Shown here piece by piece: positions 8,459 through 16,724 of a stretch of DNA of 40,751 bases. The DNA is taken from the NCBI RefSeq assembly GCF_900591205.1, contig NZ_UUPU01000037.1, forward strand, positions 1 to 40,751. Direction: 5' to 3'. The notes under the pieces were generated by a model. It was given only the letters and a program-made list of their open reading frames with translations, was not told the DNA's origin and did no database searches. Within the stretch, counting starts at the first letter, position 1, and each line of letters starts with the position of its first letter. Both the position numbers and the translations under genes were made by a program. The DNA is from Pseudomonas viridiflava. GTDB taxonomy: Bacteria > Pseudomonadota > Gammaproteobacteria > Pseudomonadales > Pseudomonadaceae.

Positions 8459-8486
8459 AGCGCAACTCGCTGCGCTTCAGGCGGTT
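8454..8486 (+). terminator. Hairpin terminator between convergent genes
   Basis: CCTGAAGCGCA (8454-8464) and TGCGCTTCAGG (8471-8481) form a perfect 11-bp stem with a 6-base loop, followed by CGGTTTCC. The GntR stop codon lies inside the stem. The T-tract is short, so efficiency is uncertain. The symmetric stem may also stop transcription arriving from the oxidase operon. Confidence 0.65.
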
Positions 8487-8492
8487 TCCTGG

Positions 8493-9647
8493 TCATGATG
8501 CCTGGCTGTGTTGCTCCGCTGGAGCGGCGAACCGGGTAATCGAAAACGCGTCGATCGGCGTGCTGGTAGCGCCGGTGCTGAGCAGTTCAGCCATCACATC
8601 GCCAACACCCGGGCCGAGCTGGAAGCCATGCCCGCAGAAACCAAAGGCGTAGAACAGGCCATCGACCGTGCCGCTGCGCCCCATCACCGGCAGCGAGTCT
8701 GGCAGGTAGCCTTCGATGCCACTCCACACCCGGATGATATTCAGGTTACCCACGCCGGGCAGCAGGCGGCGCATCTGGTTGATTTGGTTGATGATGCTGC
8801 GCGGCTCCACATAGGCACGACGGTTGAGCATGTCCGGCTTGCTGCGGTAACCACCACCGATCACGATATTGCCCCGGGGGATCTGGCGGAAGTAAATCAC
8901 TTCTTCCGGGATTTTGGTGTACACGCCGATCACCGTAGGCAACGCATAGGGCACCGGCTCGGTCACCGCCATTTGCGGACCGTTAGTGTCCAGCGGCACG
9001 GGTTCGCCGAACTGCGCCGAGAGCTTCTGGCCCCAGGCGCCGGCGGTGATCAACAGTTGCGCGGCGTGGAACTGGCGGCCGTCGGTGGTGGTGATGTGAA
9101 AATCAGCGCCGACCTTCTGCACCTCGGCCACTTCAGTACGTTCTTCAATCTGTGCCCCCAGGCGCCGGGCGGCGCGGGCAAACGCCGGCGCGGCGAGGCG
9201 CGGGTTGGCGTGGCCATCGTGGGGCGCATAGGAGCCGCCTTTCACGTCCGGGCCAAGGAAGCTGAAGCGTTGACGCAACTCCGCGCCGCGATAGATTTTC
9301 AGGTCCAATTGTTCAGCTTCCGGCGCGGCGGCATAAGCCTCCAGCTCAGCGATTTCATCTTCGCGATAACACACGCGCATATGCCCGCTGGGGATGAATT
9401 CCAGATCGTCGTCGATCAGTTCCGGCAGGCGTTTCCACAACGCCCAGGAGCGATTGGCCAACGCCAGTTGCCCAAGGAACCGTCCCTGCCGACGCACGTT
9501 ACCGAAGTTCACGCCGCTGGCGTACTGGCCGATCTGGTCGCGCTCCAACAGGATGACCGACTGGCCGCGCCGACGCAGGAAAAACGCGGTGGCCGAGCCC
9601 ATCAGGCCGCCGCCGACAATCACCACATCTGCTTTTTGCACGCTCAT
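8493..9647 (-). CDS. FAD-dependent oxidoreductase, HcnC/opine-oxidase beta-like subunit (copy 1)
   Basis: 384 aa from ATG 9647, which has AGGAGG upstream and overlaps the previous stop by four bases. DAO/glycine-oxidase family: Rossmann FAD motif VVIVGGGLMGSATAFFLRR at residues 8-26, the ERDQIGQYASGVNFGNVRRQG substrate/FAD stretch, and the C-terminal FCGHGFQLGPGVGDVMAEL FAD clamp. In HcnABC, opine oxidase and D-hydroxyproline dehydrogenase such a subunit oxidises the C-N bond of an amino acid while partner subunits pass electrons on. Both partner types are encoded immediately upstream. It is very similar (roughly four in five residues by eye) to the product at 23576-24760. It is the last gene of the nine-gene operon. 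Confidence 0.85.
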   Translation of the reverse strand: MSVQKADVVIVGGGLMGSATAFFLRRRGQSVILLERDQIGQYASGVNFGNVRRQGRFLGQLALANRSWALWKRLPELIDDDLEFIPSGHMRVCYREDEIAELEAYAAAPEAEQLDLKIYRGAELRQRFSFLGPDVKGGSYAPHDGHANPRLAAPAFARAARRLGAQIEERTEVAEVQKVGADFHITTTDGRQFHAAQLLITAGAWGQKLSAQFGEPVPLDTNGPQMAVTEPVPYALPTVIGVYTKIPEEVIYFRQIPRGNIVIGGGYRSKPDMLNRRAYVEPRSIINQINQMRRLLPGVGNLNIIRVWSGIEGYLPDSLPVMGRSGTVDGLFYAFGFCGHGFQLGPGVGDVMAELLSTGATSTPIDAFSITRFAAPAEQHSQAS

Positions 9648-11020
9648 GACGAAACCTCCTCGGTCAGCATCGACAACGGTTTGACTGGGGCCTGGCCGCG
9701 CTGGCGACCAACCTCCTGCACCTGCACGCCCGCCTCTGCAGCAATCACTTCTGCCCCCGCCTGGGAGCAATAACGCCCTTGGCAACGCCCCATGCCAACC
9801 CGGCTGAATGCCTTGGCGCGGTTAACTTCGCAAGCGCCCTTCTCATTCACCGTGCGGCGCAATTCACCAGCGCTGATCATCTCGCAGCGACACACAATGG
9901 CACTGTCCGGCAGCGCCTTGGCCTGTTCGCTGGGCCAGGGAAATGCCTGGGCCAGGCCGAGGCGAAATTGGTCCATCACCGCCAAGGCTTGCTGTTGTTC
10001 ATCGCGCAGGCCGGTGTTGACCGGTTGCTGCCAATCTTCAAGCAGGGCCAACGCCACCAGGCGCCCGGCGTGCTCGGCGGCATCGGCGCCGCGTATTTTC
10101 GCGCCGTCACCGGCGGCATACACACCCTTGACCGAGGTGCGCCCGGCGTCATCCGTGGCCAGCCACCATTGGCTGGAGGCTTGATCGAACGCCATGGCGC
10201 AACCGGCCAGGTCGCCCAATTGGGTTTCCGGGCGCAGGTGGTAGCCCAGCGCAACGGCATCCGCCTGCACCGTCACGGTCTGCCCGTTGCCCGCGATAAA
10301 ACGCACGCCGCCCACGCCATTCGCGGCATCGCCCATCACTTGCAGCGGCTTGATCCCCAGGTGCACCGCCACTTTGGCGCGGTACAGTTGCGCCAGTAAC
10401 TTGAGGCCGGTGAACAGCACGCCGGGGCGCGCCAGCAGCTTGGGCAATGCCTTGATCCGCAGGCTAAAGGGCGAGGTGTCGAGCACCGCCGCCACCTCGG
10501 CGCCGGCTTTGACGTATTGGCTGGCGACCAGGTACAGCAACGGCCCGCTGCCCATGAACACTACGCGATGGCCGATGGACACGGCCTGGTTTTTCAGGGC
10601 GATCTGCGCCCCGCCCAGGCTGTAGGTGCCCGCCAGTTGCCAGCCCTCGATGGGCATCAAGCGGTCGGTAGCGCCGGTGCACAAGATCAGCGCATCGTAA
10701 TCCACCGTGCTGTGGCGGCCCTGGCTCACGCAGCACAGTTGCCCCGGCGTGAGGTTCCACACCAGGGTGTCGGGGCGATAGTCGATAGCGTCGCGCAGGC
10801 GGTCGAAACTCTGGTGCAGGTCCTGGGCCTTGGCGGCTTCGCTGCCGTACAAGGTGCTGTAGTCGCGGGTAAAACCCTGGGGCTGGCGACGGTAGATCTG
10901 CCCGCCGTCGCGGCGGTTTTCATCAATCAGGATCGGCTTGATCCCGGCCGCCAGCAGGGTTTCGGCGCAGCGCACCCCTGCCGGTCCGGCGCCCACAATA
11001 ACTACCCGTGCAGTGGCCAT
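9644..11020 (-). CDS. NAD(P)/FAD oxidoreductase with BFD-type 2Fe-2S site, HcnB/opine-oxidase alpha-like
   Basis: 458 aa. N-terminal dinucleotide fold VVIVGAGPAGVRCAETLLAAG, a second Rossmann motif around VVFMGSGPLLYLVASQ near 155, and a C-terminal bacterioferritin-associated-ferredoxin-like domain with Cys377, Cys379, Cys413 and Cys418 (CRC...RCQGRYC). This is the pattern of the HcnB / NoxA / OoxA subunit of heteromeric amino-acid dehydrogenases, which relays electrons between the catalytic FAD subunit and other cofactors. Its start overlaps the 2Fe-2S subunit gene by 19 bp and its stop overlaps the catalytic subunit start, consistent with co-translation of one complex. It may also partner the orphan catalytic subunit at 23576-24760 (inference). 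Confidence 0.85.
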   Translation of the reverse strand: MATARVVIVGAGPAGVRCAETLLAAGIKPILIDENRRDGGQIYRRQPQGFTRDYSTLYGSEAAKAQDLHQSFDRLRDAIDYRPDTLVWNLTPGQLCCVSQGRHSTVDYDALILCTGATDRLMPIEGWQLAGTYSLGGAQIALKNQAVSIGHRVVFMGSGPLLYLVASQYVKAGAEVAAVLDTSPFSLRIKALPKLLARPGVLFTGLKLLAQLYRAKVAVHLGIKPLQVMGDAANGVGGVRFIAGNGQTVTVQADAVALGYHLRPETQLGDLAGCAMAFDQASSQWWLATDDAGRTSVKGVYAAGDGAKIRGADAAEHAGRLVALALLEDWQQPVNTGLRDEQQQALAVMDQFRLGLAQAFPWPSEQAKALPDSAIVCRCEMISAGELRRTVNEKGACEVNRAKAFSRVGMGRCQGRYCSQAGAEVIAAEAGVQVQEVGRQRGQAPVKPLSMLTEEVSS

Positions 11021-11310
11021 GTCGCCTCCGGTTGTGTGGTAACGATGTCCAGCCCGTCCCGGACTTCATTGGAGCAGGCGCGCAGGCGTTCGCCGCTGCG
11101 GGTCCACACCCAGCAGTCCTGGCACGCGCCCATCAGGCAGAAACCGGCGCGGCGCCCGTTGTCGAATTCGGACTGGCGCAGCGCGTTGCCCTGGGTCAGC
11201 AGCGCGACCATCAGGGTGTCGCCCTGCAAAGCCTCGACGGCTGCGCCATCCACGGTCAGGCTGACCGTCGGCCGGCCCTGTTCGGCCAGCCTCACAAAAC
11301 GCCCGTTCAT
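11002..11310 (-). CDS. Small 2Fe-2S ferredoxin-like subunit, HcnA-like
   Basis: 102 aa from ATG 11310, which overlaps the ABC ATPase stop by four bases. The ferredoxin-fold protein has cluster ligands Cys58, Cys63, Cys66 and Cys79 (GFCLMGACQDCWV then RACS), the spacing of the HcnA / opine-oxidase gamma / D-hydroxyproline dehydrogenase small subunit. It probably transfers electrons within the three-subunit membrane-linked or soluble dehydrogenase encoded by this gene and the next two. An in-frame start at 11382 would add 24 residues inside the ATPase gene and is disfavoured. No signal peptide is seen, so it should act in the cytoplasm. Confidence 0.85.
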   Translation of the reverse strand: MNGRFVRLAEQGRPTVSLTVDGAAVEALQGDTLMVALLTQGNALRQSEFDNGRRAGFCLMGACQDCWVWTRSGERLRACSNEVRDGLDIVTTQPEATWPLHG

Positions 11311-13148
11311 GCATAGGCTCCCAAGCTGATAGTAGTGACGCCCTGCTGGGTACTCAGCAACTGGGCGCTGTCGTGGTGGCAAAGGATTTCACCGCCGTTA
11401 TCGAGGGTGCGGCGGCTCGGCGCGGTGCGGTTGCACAGGCCATCGACGCGTACCGGGCAGCGGTTGAGAAAGGTGCACAGTTCCGGCACGTTGGCCCGTT
11501 CGCCAATCGCCGGCAGGGTTTCGCACGCGGTGCCGCAGGTTTCCAGCCAGCCCTGGCGCAGCTCTGGCACCGAGTGAATCAGCAGGTCGGTGTAGGGGTG
11601 GAACGGTGGCTCGGCAAACGACTGGCGGCTGCCGGCCTGCACTTTGTGGCCGCTGTACATCACCACAATGTCATCGCACAGCGCGCGCACGGTGGAGATG
11701 TCGTGGCTGATGAACAGGTAGGACACCCCCAGTTGCTGGCGCAGGTCGCGCAGCAGTTCAAGGATCGCCGCGCCCACCACCGTGTCGAGGGCCGAGGTCA
11801 CTTCATCGCACAGGATCAGGTCGGGCTTGGCCGCGAGAGCACGGGCCAGGTTGACCCTCTGCTTTTGCCCGCCGGACAGCTCATTCGGACGCCGCTCGGC
11901 CAGGGTGCGCGGCAGGCGTACCAGGTCCAGCAACTCACCGACGCGGGCCTTCAAGGCGGCGCCTTTGAGGCCGAAATACATCTTCAGCGGGCGGCTGAGG
12001 ATGGTCGCCACGCTGTGCATCGGGTTAAGCGCGGTATCGGCGTTCTGGAACACCATCTGGATCCGCCGGAACTGTTCCGGGGTACGCTCGGCCAGGCTGC
12101 CGCCCAAGGGCTGCCCGTCGAAGGCCAGGCCGCCGAGGGCCGGGGTCAACAGCCCCGCCACCACCCGGGCCAGGGTGGATTTGCCTGAGCCCGACTCGCC
12201 GATCACGCCGATGGCCTGGCCACGGCGCACGGTAAGGTCGATGTCTTCAAGCACGCGGATCGCCGGCATGCCGTGCATATTTTTGTTGCCGTAGCCGGCG
12301 GTAAGCCCGGTGATCGTCAGCAGCGGCACGTCTTCGGCAACGCCGCAGGGCGGCCGAATGCTGGCGTCGGGCCGTGCAGCCGCCAGCAGGCTGCGCGTGT
12401 ATTCGTGGGCCGGGGCCTTGAGCAGCGGCGCCGTAGCGCTTTGCTCAAGAATCTCGCCGCCGTTGAGCACCACGATCTGGTCGGCCATTTGCGCCACCAC
12501 CGCCAGGTCGTGGGACACGTACACCGCCGTGGCGCCGCGCTCGCGCACCACACGCTTGAAGGCGCGCAGCACGTCGATCTGAGTGGTTACGTCCAACGCC
12601 GTGGTCGGCTCATCGAGCACCACCAGCAGCGGGTCACTGATCAGCGCCATCGCCGCCATCACCCGTTGCAGTTGCCCGCCGGAGACCTGGTGTGGGTAGC
12701 GCCGACCGATGCGCTCGGGGTTGGGCAATGCCAAGTCATGGAACAAACCGATGGCCTTGGCTTCCAGCTCGGCGCGGGTGCCGAGGCCGTGGATCAGGGC
12801 GCCCTCCACCACTTGGTCGATAAGTTTTTTGGCCGGGTTGAAGGCCGCTGCGGCGCTTTGCGCGATATAGGACACGCGGTTGCCGCGCAGGGTTTGCAGG
12901 TGTTTTTCGCTGAGGGCGAGCATGTCGTGCTCACCGACCTGTACCACCCCGCCAGATAATCGACAGCCGCGCCGGGCATAGCCCAGCAGGGCCAGGGCGA
13001 TGGTGGTCTTGCCCGAGCCGGACTCACCGATCAACGCCAGCACTTCGCCTTTTTCCAGGGCAAAGCTCACGCCTTTGACGATTTCTACCTCGCCGTGCTC
13101 GCCACAGGCGACCACGCGCAGGTCTTCGACGCGAATCAATTCGGTCAT
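11307..13148 (-). CDS. Fused two-domain peptide/opine ABC transporter ATPase (DppD-DppF type)
   Basis: 613 aa with two complete nucleotide-binding domains. Domain 1: Walker A GESGSGKTT near 40, signature VSGGQLQRV near 160, Walker B LLVVLDEPTTALD. Domain 2: Walker A GESGSGKST near 315, signature LSGGQKQRV near 425, Walker B LILCDEVTSALD. Both end with an oligopeptide-transporter-type C-terminal extension; the second contains the Cys cluster CTFLNRCPVRVDGLC. It energises the importer built from the neighbouring permeases and binding protein. It is 1 bp from the DppC-like gene and overlaps the 2Fe-2S gene, tying uptake to oxidation of the imported compound. The substrate could be a peptide, opine or other N-substituted amino acid. 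Confidence 0.9.
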   Translation of the reverse strand: MTELIRVEDLRVVACGEHGEVEIVKGVSFALEKGEVLALIGESGSGKTTIALALLGYARRGCRLSGGVVQVGEHDMLALSEKHLQTLRGNRVSYIAQSAAAAFNPAKKLIDQVVEGALIHGLGTRAELEAKAIGLFHDLALPNPERIGRRYPHQVSGGQLQRVMAAMALISDPLLVVLDEPTTALDVTTQIDVLRAFKRVVRERGATAVYVSHDLAVVAQMADQIVVLNGGEILEQSATAPLLKAPAHEYTRSLLAAARPDASIRPPCGVAEDVPLLTITGLTAGYGNKNMHGMPAIRVLEDIDLTVRRGQAIGVIGESGSGKSTLARVVAGLLTPALGGLAFDGQPLGGSLAERTPEQFRRIQMVFQNADTALNPMHSVATILSRPLKMYFGLKGAALKARVGELLDLVRLPRTLAERRPNELSGGQKQRVNLARALAAKPDLILCDEVTSALDTVVGAAILELLRDLRQQLGVSYLFISHDISTVRALCDDIVVMYSGHKVQAGSRQSFAEPPFHPYTDLLIHSVPELRQGWLETCGTACETLPAIGERANVPELCTFLNRCPVRVDGLCNRTAPSRRTLDNGGEILCHHDSAQLLSTQQGVTTISLGAYA

Positions 13149-13149
13149 T

Positions 13150-14025
13150 TCAATGGCCTCCCGTGCGTCGACTACGTCGTGAGGACAGGTAGTCGATCAA
13201 CAGATTCACACCGATGGTCAGCGTGCCAATGGCCAGCGCCGGAATGATGATTGCCAGCGCGCCCTGGTTGAGGCCGCCAATGTTTTCCCGCACCAGCGAA
13301 CCGAGGTCGGCATCCGGCGGTTGCACGCCAAGGCCGAGAAAACTCATGCCGCTGAGCAACAGCACGATGTAGCCAAACCGCAGGCCCAGGTCGGTCAAGA
13401 CCGGGTTGAGCATGTTCGGCAGGATCTCCATGCACGCCACATACAGCCGTCGCTCGCCGCGAGTACGCGCCACCTGTACGTATTCCAGGGCTTCGATATT
13501 GACCGCCATGCTGCGGGCGACGCGGAATGAGCCGGGGATGTAACTGATCACCGCCGTACAGATCAGCAGGGTCACCGAGGAGCCAAAAGCTGAGACCATG
13601 ATCAGCGCGAGCATTTTGCTCGGGATCGAGATGAAGGCGTCCATGATGCGGCTGATGATTTCGTCCAGCCACTTGGGCGAAACCACCGACAACAACGCAC
13701 ACCCGGTGCCGAAGGTGCTGGCAAGCAAGGCTGCCACCAGCGCCAGCCCGACCGTAAACCGCGCCCCCACCAGCACCCGGCTGAGCATGTCGCGGCCCAG
13801 GTAATCGGTGCCAAACGGGTGCGCGAGGCTGAAGCCTTCGAAAATGTTATCGGACACCACCTCACCCACCGGGTGGGGCGCCAGCCATGGGCCGAGCAGC
13901 GCCACCAGCAGCCAGGCGACGCACACCACGCCGCCCACCAGCCCGAGCCAGGACGGGCCACTGGACGCCTTGGCGAGTGCCAGGGCGGAGGAGACAGGCT
14001 TGGATTTCGCAATGAGGTTGTTCAT
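13150..14025 (-). CDS. ABC transporter permease, DppC type
   Basis: 291 aa from ATG 14025, overlapping the preceding permease stop as ATGA. One N-terminal hydrophobic helix (GLVGGVVCVAWLLVALLGPWLA) is followed by the periplasmic HPFGTDYLGRDMLSRVLVGAR motif typical of DppC/OppC and a five-helix BPD_transp_1 core. The cytoplasmic coupling (EAA-like) loop is around YVQVARTRGERRLYVACMEILPN. It forms the inner-membrane channel with the DppB-like partner. An upstream in-frame start at 14115 would lie within the neighbouring gene. Confidence 0.88.
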   Translation of the reverse strand: MNNLIAKSKPVSSALALAKASSGPSWLGLVGGVVCVAWLLVALLGPWLAPHPVGEVVSDNIFEGFSLAHPFGTDYLGRDMLSRVLVGARFTVGLALVAALLASTFGTGCALLSVVSPKWLDEIISRIMDAFISIPSKMLALIMVSAFGSSVTLLICTAVISYIPGSFRVARSMAVNIEALEYVQVARTRGERRLYVACMEILPNMLNPVLTDLGLRFGYIVLLLSGMSFLGLGVQPPDADLGSLVRENIGGLNQGALAIIIPALAIGTLTIGVNLLIDYLSSRRSRRTGGH

Positions 14026-14978
14026 TGGTTTCTCAGCCTCGGATTGGACAGGATCGCGCACAGGTCGGCGAGCAGCACCAGGCCCAGGTAAGCCGCACAG
14101 AACAACATGGTGCACGCCTGCACCAGCGCCATGTCGCGGTTAGTCACGGCATCGACCATCAAGCTGGCAATGCCGGGGTAGTTGAAGATGGTTTCGACGA
14201 TCACCACCCCGCCCAACAGGTACGACAGGCTCAGGGCGATGGCGTTGGCAATCGGCCCGATGGCGTTAGGCAAGGCATGGCGCAGCACAATACGGATCGG
14301 GCTGACGCCTTTGAGGCGGGCCATTTCCACGTAAGGGCTATCGAGCTGGTCGATCACTGCAGCGCGGGTCATGCGCGCCATTTGCGCAACGATCACGCAG
14401 CACAGCGTCATCACCGGCAAGGCATAGGTGCGCAAAAACTGCAGCGGTGAGCTGATGTCACTGGCGTAAGACAGTGCCGACAGCCAACCAAGGTTAACCG
14501 CAAAAATCAGTACGGCCAGGGTCGCCACCAGAAACTCCGGCACGGCGACCATCGCCAGGGTGACGAAGCTCAGGCAGCTGTCGATGCGCCCGCCCCGGCC
14601 CATCGCCGAGCCGATGCCGAGCACCAGCGCCACCGGCACCGAGACCAGCGCCGTGGCGCCCGCCAGCATCAGGGTGTTGGGCACTCGGCCGGCCATCAGC
14701 TCACCCACCGGCATGGCATTGGAGACCGACACGCCCATGTCGCCGGTGAGCAGGCTCATCAACCAGTGCAGGTAACGCAACACACCGGGCTGGTCCAACC
14801 CCAGTTTCAGGCGCAGTGCCGCCACCTGTTCAGGGGTGGCGAACTGGCCCAGGGATTGTTGCGCCGCGTCCCCCGGCAGTACCGCCGTGATCGCAAACAC
14901 GACCATGGACACGATCAACAAGGTCACGACCCCCGCGCCGAAGCGTCGGCCGATCAACCACAGTGTATTGCTATTCAT
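14022..14978 (-). CDS. ABC transporter permease, DppB type
   Basis: 318 aa from ATG 14978, preceded by GAGGAGGG-like purines. N-terminal helix VVTLLIVSMVVFAITAVLPGDAA, the long periplasmic loop typical of DppB/OppB with LGLDQPGVLRYLHWLMSLLTGDMGVS, then a five-helix permease core. The coupling loop is YVEMARLKGVSPIRIVLRHALPNAIGPI and the C-terminal segment contains NYPGIASLMVDAVTNRDM. It is the inner-membrane partner of the DppC-like protein. A 13-bp gap separates it from the binding-protein gene. Confidence 0.88.
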   Translation of the reverse strand: MNSNTLWLIGRRFGAGVVTLLIVSMVVFAITAVLPGDAAQQSLGQFATPEQVAALRLKLGLDQPGVLRYLHWLMSLLTGDMGVSVSNAMPVGELMAGRVPNTLMLAGATALVSVPVALVLGIGSAMGRGGRIDSCLSFVTLAMVAVPEFLVATLAVLIFAVNLGWLSALSYASDISSPLQFLRTYALPVMTLCCVIVAQMARMTRAAVIDQLDSPYVEMARLKGVSPIRIVLRHALPNAIGPIANAIALSLSYLLGGVVIVETIFNYPGIASLMVDAVTNRDMALVQACTMLFCAAYLGLVLLADLCAILSNPRLRNQ

Positions 14979-14991
14979 CGCCCTGCCCTCC

Positions 14992-16629
14992 TCAAGCGTC
15001 CAACCACACCTGCTCGGCAAACATGTAGCCCATGAAACCGCCCAGCGGGTTGGTGTCGTAGCCTTTGATGCGCTGGTCGACGCCATCAATGTTGCTGATG
15101 AACACCGGCACGCCGATACCGCAGTGGTCGTGCACCAGGGTCTGCATGTCGCCATACATCTTGGCGCGCTTGGCGTCATCGGTTTCGCCACGGGCCAGCA
15201 TCAGCAACTGATCGAACTGGTCGTTCTGCCAGCCGGACTCGTTCCACGGCGCCTTGGACTGGAAGAACTGCGAGAACATCACGTCGGCATTCGGCCGTGG
15301 GTTGATGTTGCCGAAGCTCAATGGGTGCTTCATCCAGTGGTTGGACCAGTAGCCATCGCTCGGCAGACGGTTCACGTCCAGCTTGAGCCCGGCCTGTTTC
15401 GCCGATTGCTGCAACAGCACGGCAATATCCACCGAACCGGTGGCGGCCGGTGACGCCATGACGGGCATGGTGATGCTTTCCATGCCGGCTTTCTTCAGCA
15501 GGAACTTGGCTTTTTCCGGGTCGTAGACCGTTTGCGGCAAGTCGGTGTTGAAGTAGCGCGAACCCGGCGCAATCGGGTGGTCGTTGCCCACCACCGCAAA
15601 GCCACGGAACACGGCGGACTTGACCTGTTCACGGTCGAGCAGCAGCTTCATGGCCTGGGTGAATTCCGGGCTCTTGCCGGGCAACTGGTCCTGGCGAATG
15701 ATCAAGTCAGTGTAGTTGCCCGATGGCGCATCCACGACCCGGTGTTTGGCACTCGCGGCAATACGCGTGGTGGAGCGCGGGTTGACCTCGTTGATCATGT
15801 GCACGTCGCCGGACAGCAGCGCGTTGACCCGCGACGGCTCGTCGGCGATGGCGATGAACTCGATCTCGTCGAGGTACGGCAGGCCGGGTTTCCAGTAATT
15901 CTTGTTGCGCACGGCAACCGAGCGCACGCCAGGCTTGAACTCGCCCACCGTGAACGGCCCGGTGCCGATGCCTTTATTGAAGTCGGTGGTGCCCTCGGGG
16001 ACGATCAGCAGGTGCGACACCGCCAGAATCGACGGCAGTTCGGCGTTGGGCGCGCTGAGACGAATCTGCACTTCGTTCGTGCCGCTGGCCTTGATCTCGG
16101 CGAACTGCTCCATCAACGGCATAACCTTGGAGCCGGTCAGCGGGTCTTTGTGACGGTTCAGCGAGAACACCACGTCGGCGGCGGTCAGGGCCTTGCCGTT
16201 GTGGAAGGTCACGTCTTTACGCAGAGTGATGGTCCAGACGGTGGCATCGGTATTGTCGATGCGCTCGGCCAGCTCCAGTTGCGGCACCAGGTGCTTATCG
16301 AAGCGGGTCAGGCCGTTATAAAACATGTAGTGGCGAGCGTAGTCGGTGGACAGCGCGCCCTTGGCCGGGTCGAGGGTATCGGCGGTGGAGCTGGACATGC
16401 CGGCCACGCGGATCTTGCCGCCCGGCTTGCCTTTGCCCTCACTGGCCGCTTCATCGGCAAACAGCTTGCCCGCGGAGCCAAACAGGCTGCCGGCACCCGC
16501 CGCGGCGACACCCGCAACCCCAAGCATTTGCAGGGCGTTGCGGCGCGACATGCCACGGTTGAGACTTTCGAACACCCGCAGACTCTCCTGGCCGGAGATG
16601 AGCTCGGGTGTGTTTTTGTTGTCAGTCAT
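14992..16629 (-). CDS. Periplasmic solute-binding protein, family 5 (peptide/opine), Tat-type signal
   Basis: 545 aa from ATG 16629; the reading frame is open further upstream but overlaps the amine-oxidase gene. SBP_bac_5 family. The N-terminus has a 27-residue extension, then SRRNALQML (residues 28-36) and an alanine/glycine-rich hydrophobic stretch ending near KLFADEA, a twin-arginine-type export signal. Family landmarks are LTRFDKHLVPQLELAERI, the WTITLRKDVTFHNGKALTAADV block and GTGPFTVGEF near 220. Tat export means it is probably folded before crossing the membrane, which is less common than Sec for this family. It captures the substrate for the adjacent permeases and ATPase. Confidence 0.88.
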   Translation of the reverse strand: MTDNKNTPELISGQESLRVFESLNRGMSRRNALQMLGVAGVAAAGAGSLFGSAGKLFADEAASEGKGKPGGKIRVAGMSSSTADTLDPAKGALSTDYARHYMFYNGLTRFDKHLVPQLELAERIDNTDATVWTITLRKDVTFHNGKALTAADVVFSLNRHKDPLTGSKVMPLMEQFAEIKASGTNEVQIRLSAPNAELPSILAVSHLLIVPEGTTDFNKGIGTGPFTVGEFKPGVRSVAVRNKNYWKPGLPYLDEIEFIAIADEPSRVNALLSGDVHMINEVNPRSTTRIAASAKHRVVDAPSGNYTDLIIRQDQLPGKSPEFTQAMKLLLDREQVKSAVFRGFAVVGNDHPIAPGSRYFNTDLPQTVYDPEKAKFLLKKAGMESITMPVMASPAATGSVDIAVLLQQSAKQAGLKLDVNRLPSDGYWSNHWMKHPLSFGNINPRPNADVMFSQFFQSKAPWNESGWQNDQFDQLLMLARGETDDAKRAKMYGDMQTLVHDHCGIGVPVFISNIDGVDQRIKGYDTNPLGGFMGYMFAEQVWLDA

Positions 16630-16724
16630 ATCAAGGCTACCTGTCGATAATCGGAAGAATCGAGTGCTCACGGATGTCCGGAGCGTCCTGGAAACACAAA
16701 CGACGGTGACGCAACAATGGCAAC

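Noticed and set aside
8493..11310. Calling the three oxidase genes hcnABC (hydrogen cyanide synthase)
   Set aside because: The subunit architecture matches, but the same architecture serves opine and D-hydroxyproline dehydrogenases; the linked importer and amine oxidase favour a catabolic enzyme, so no hcn symbols were assigned.
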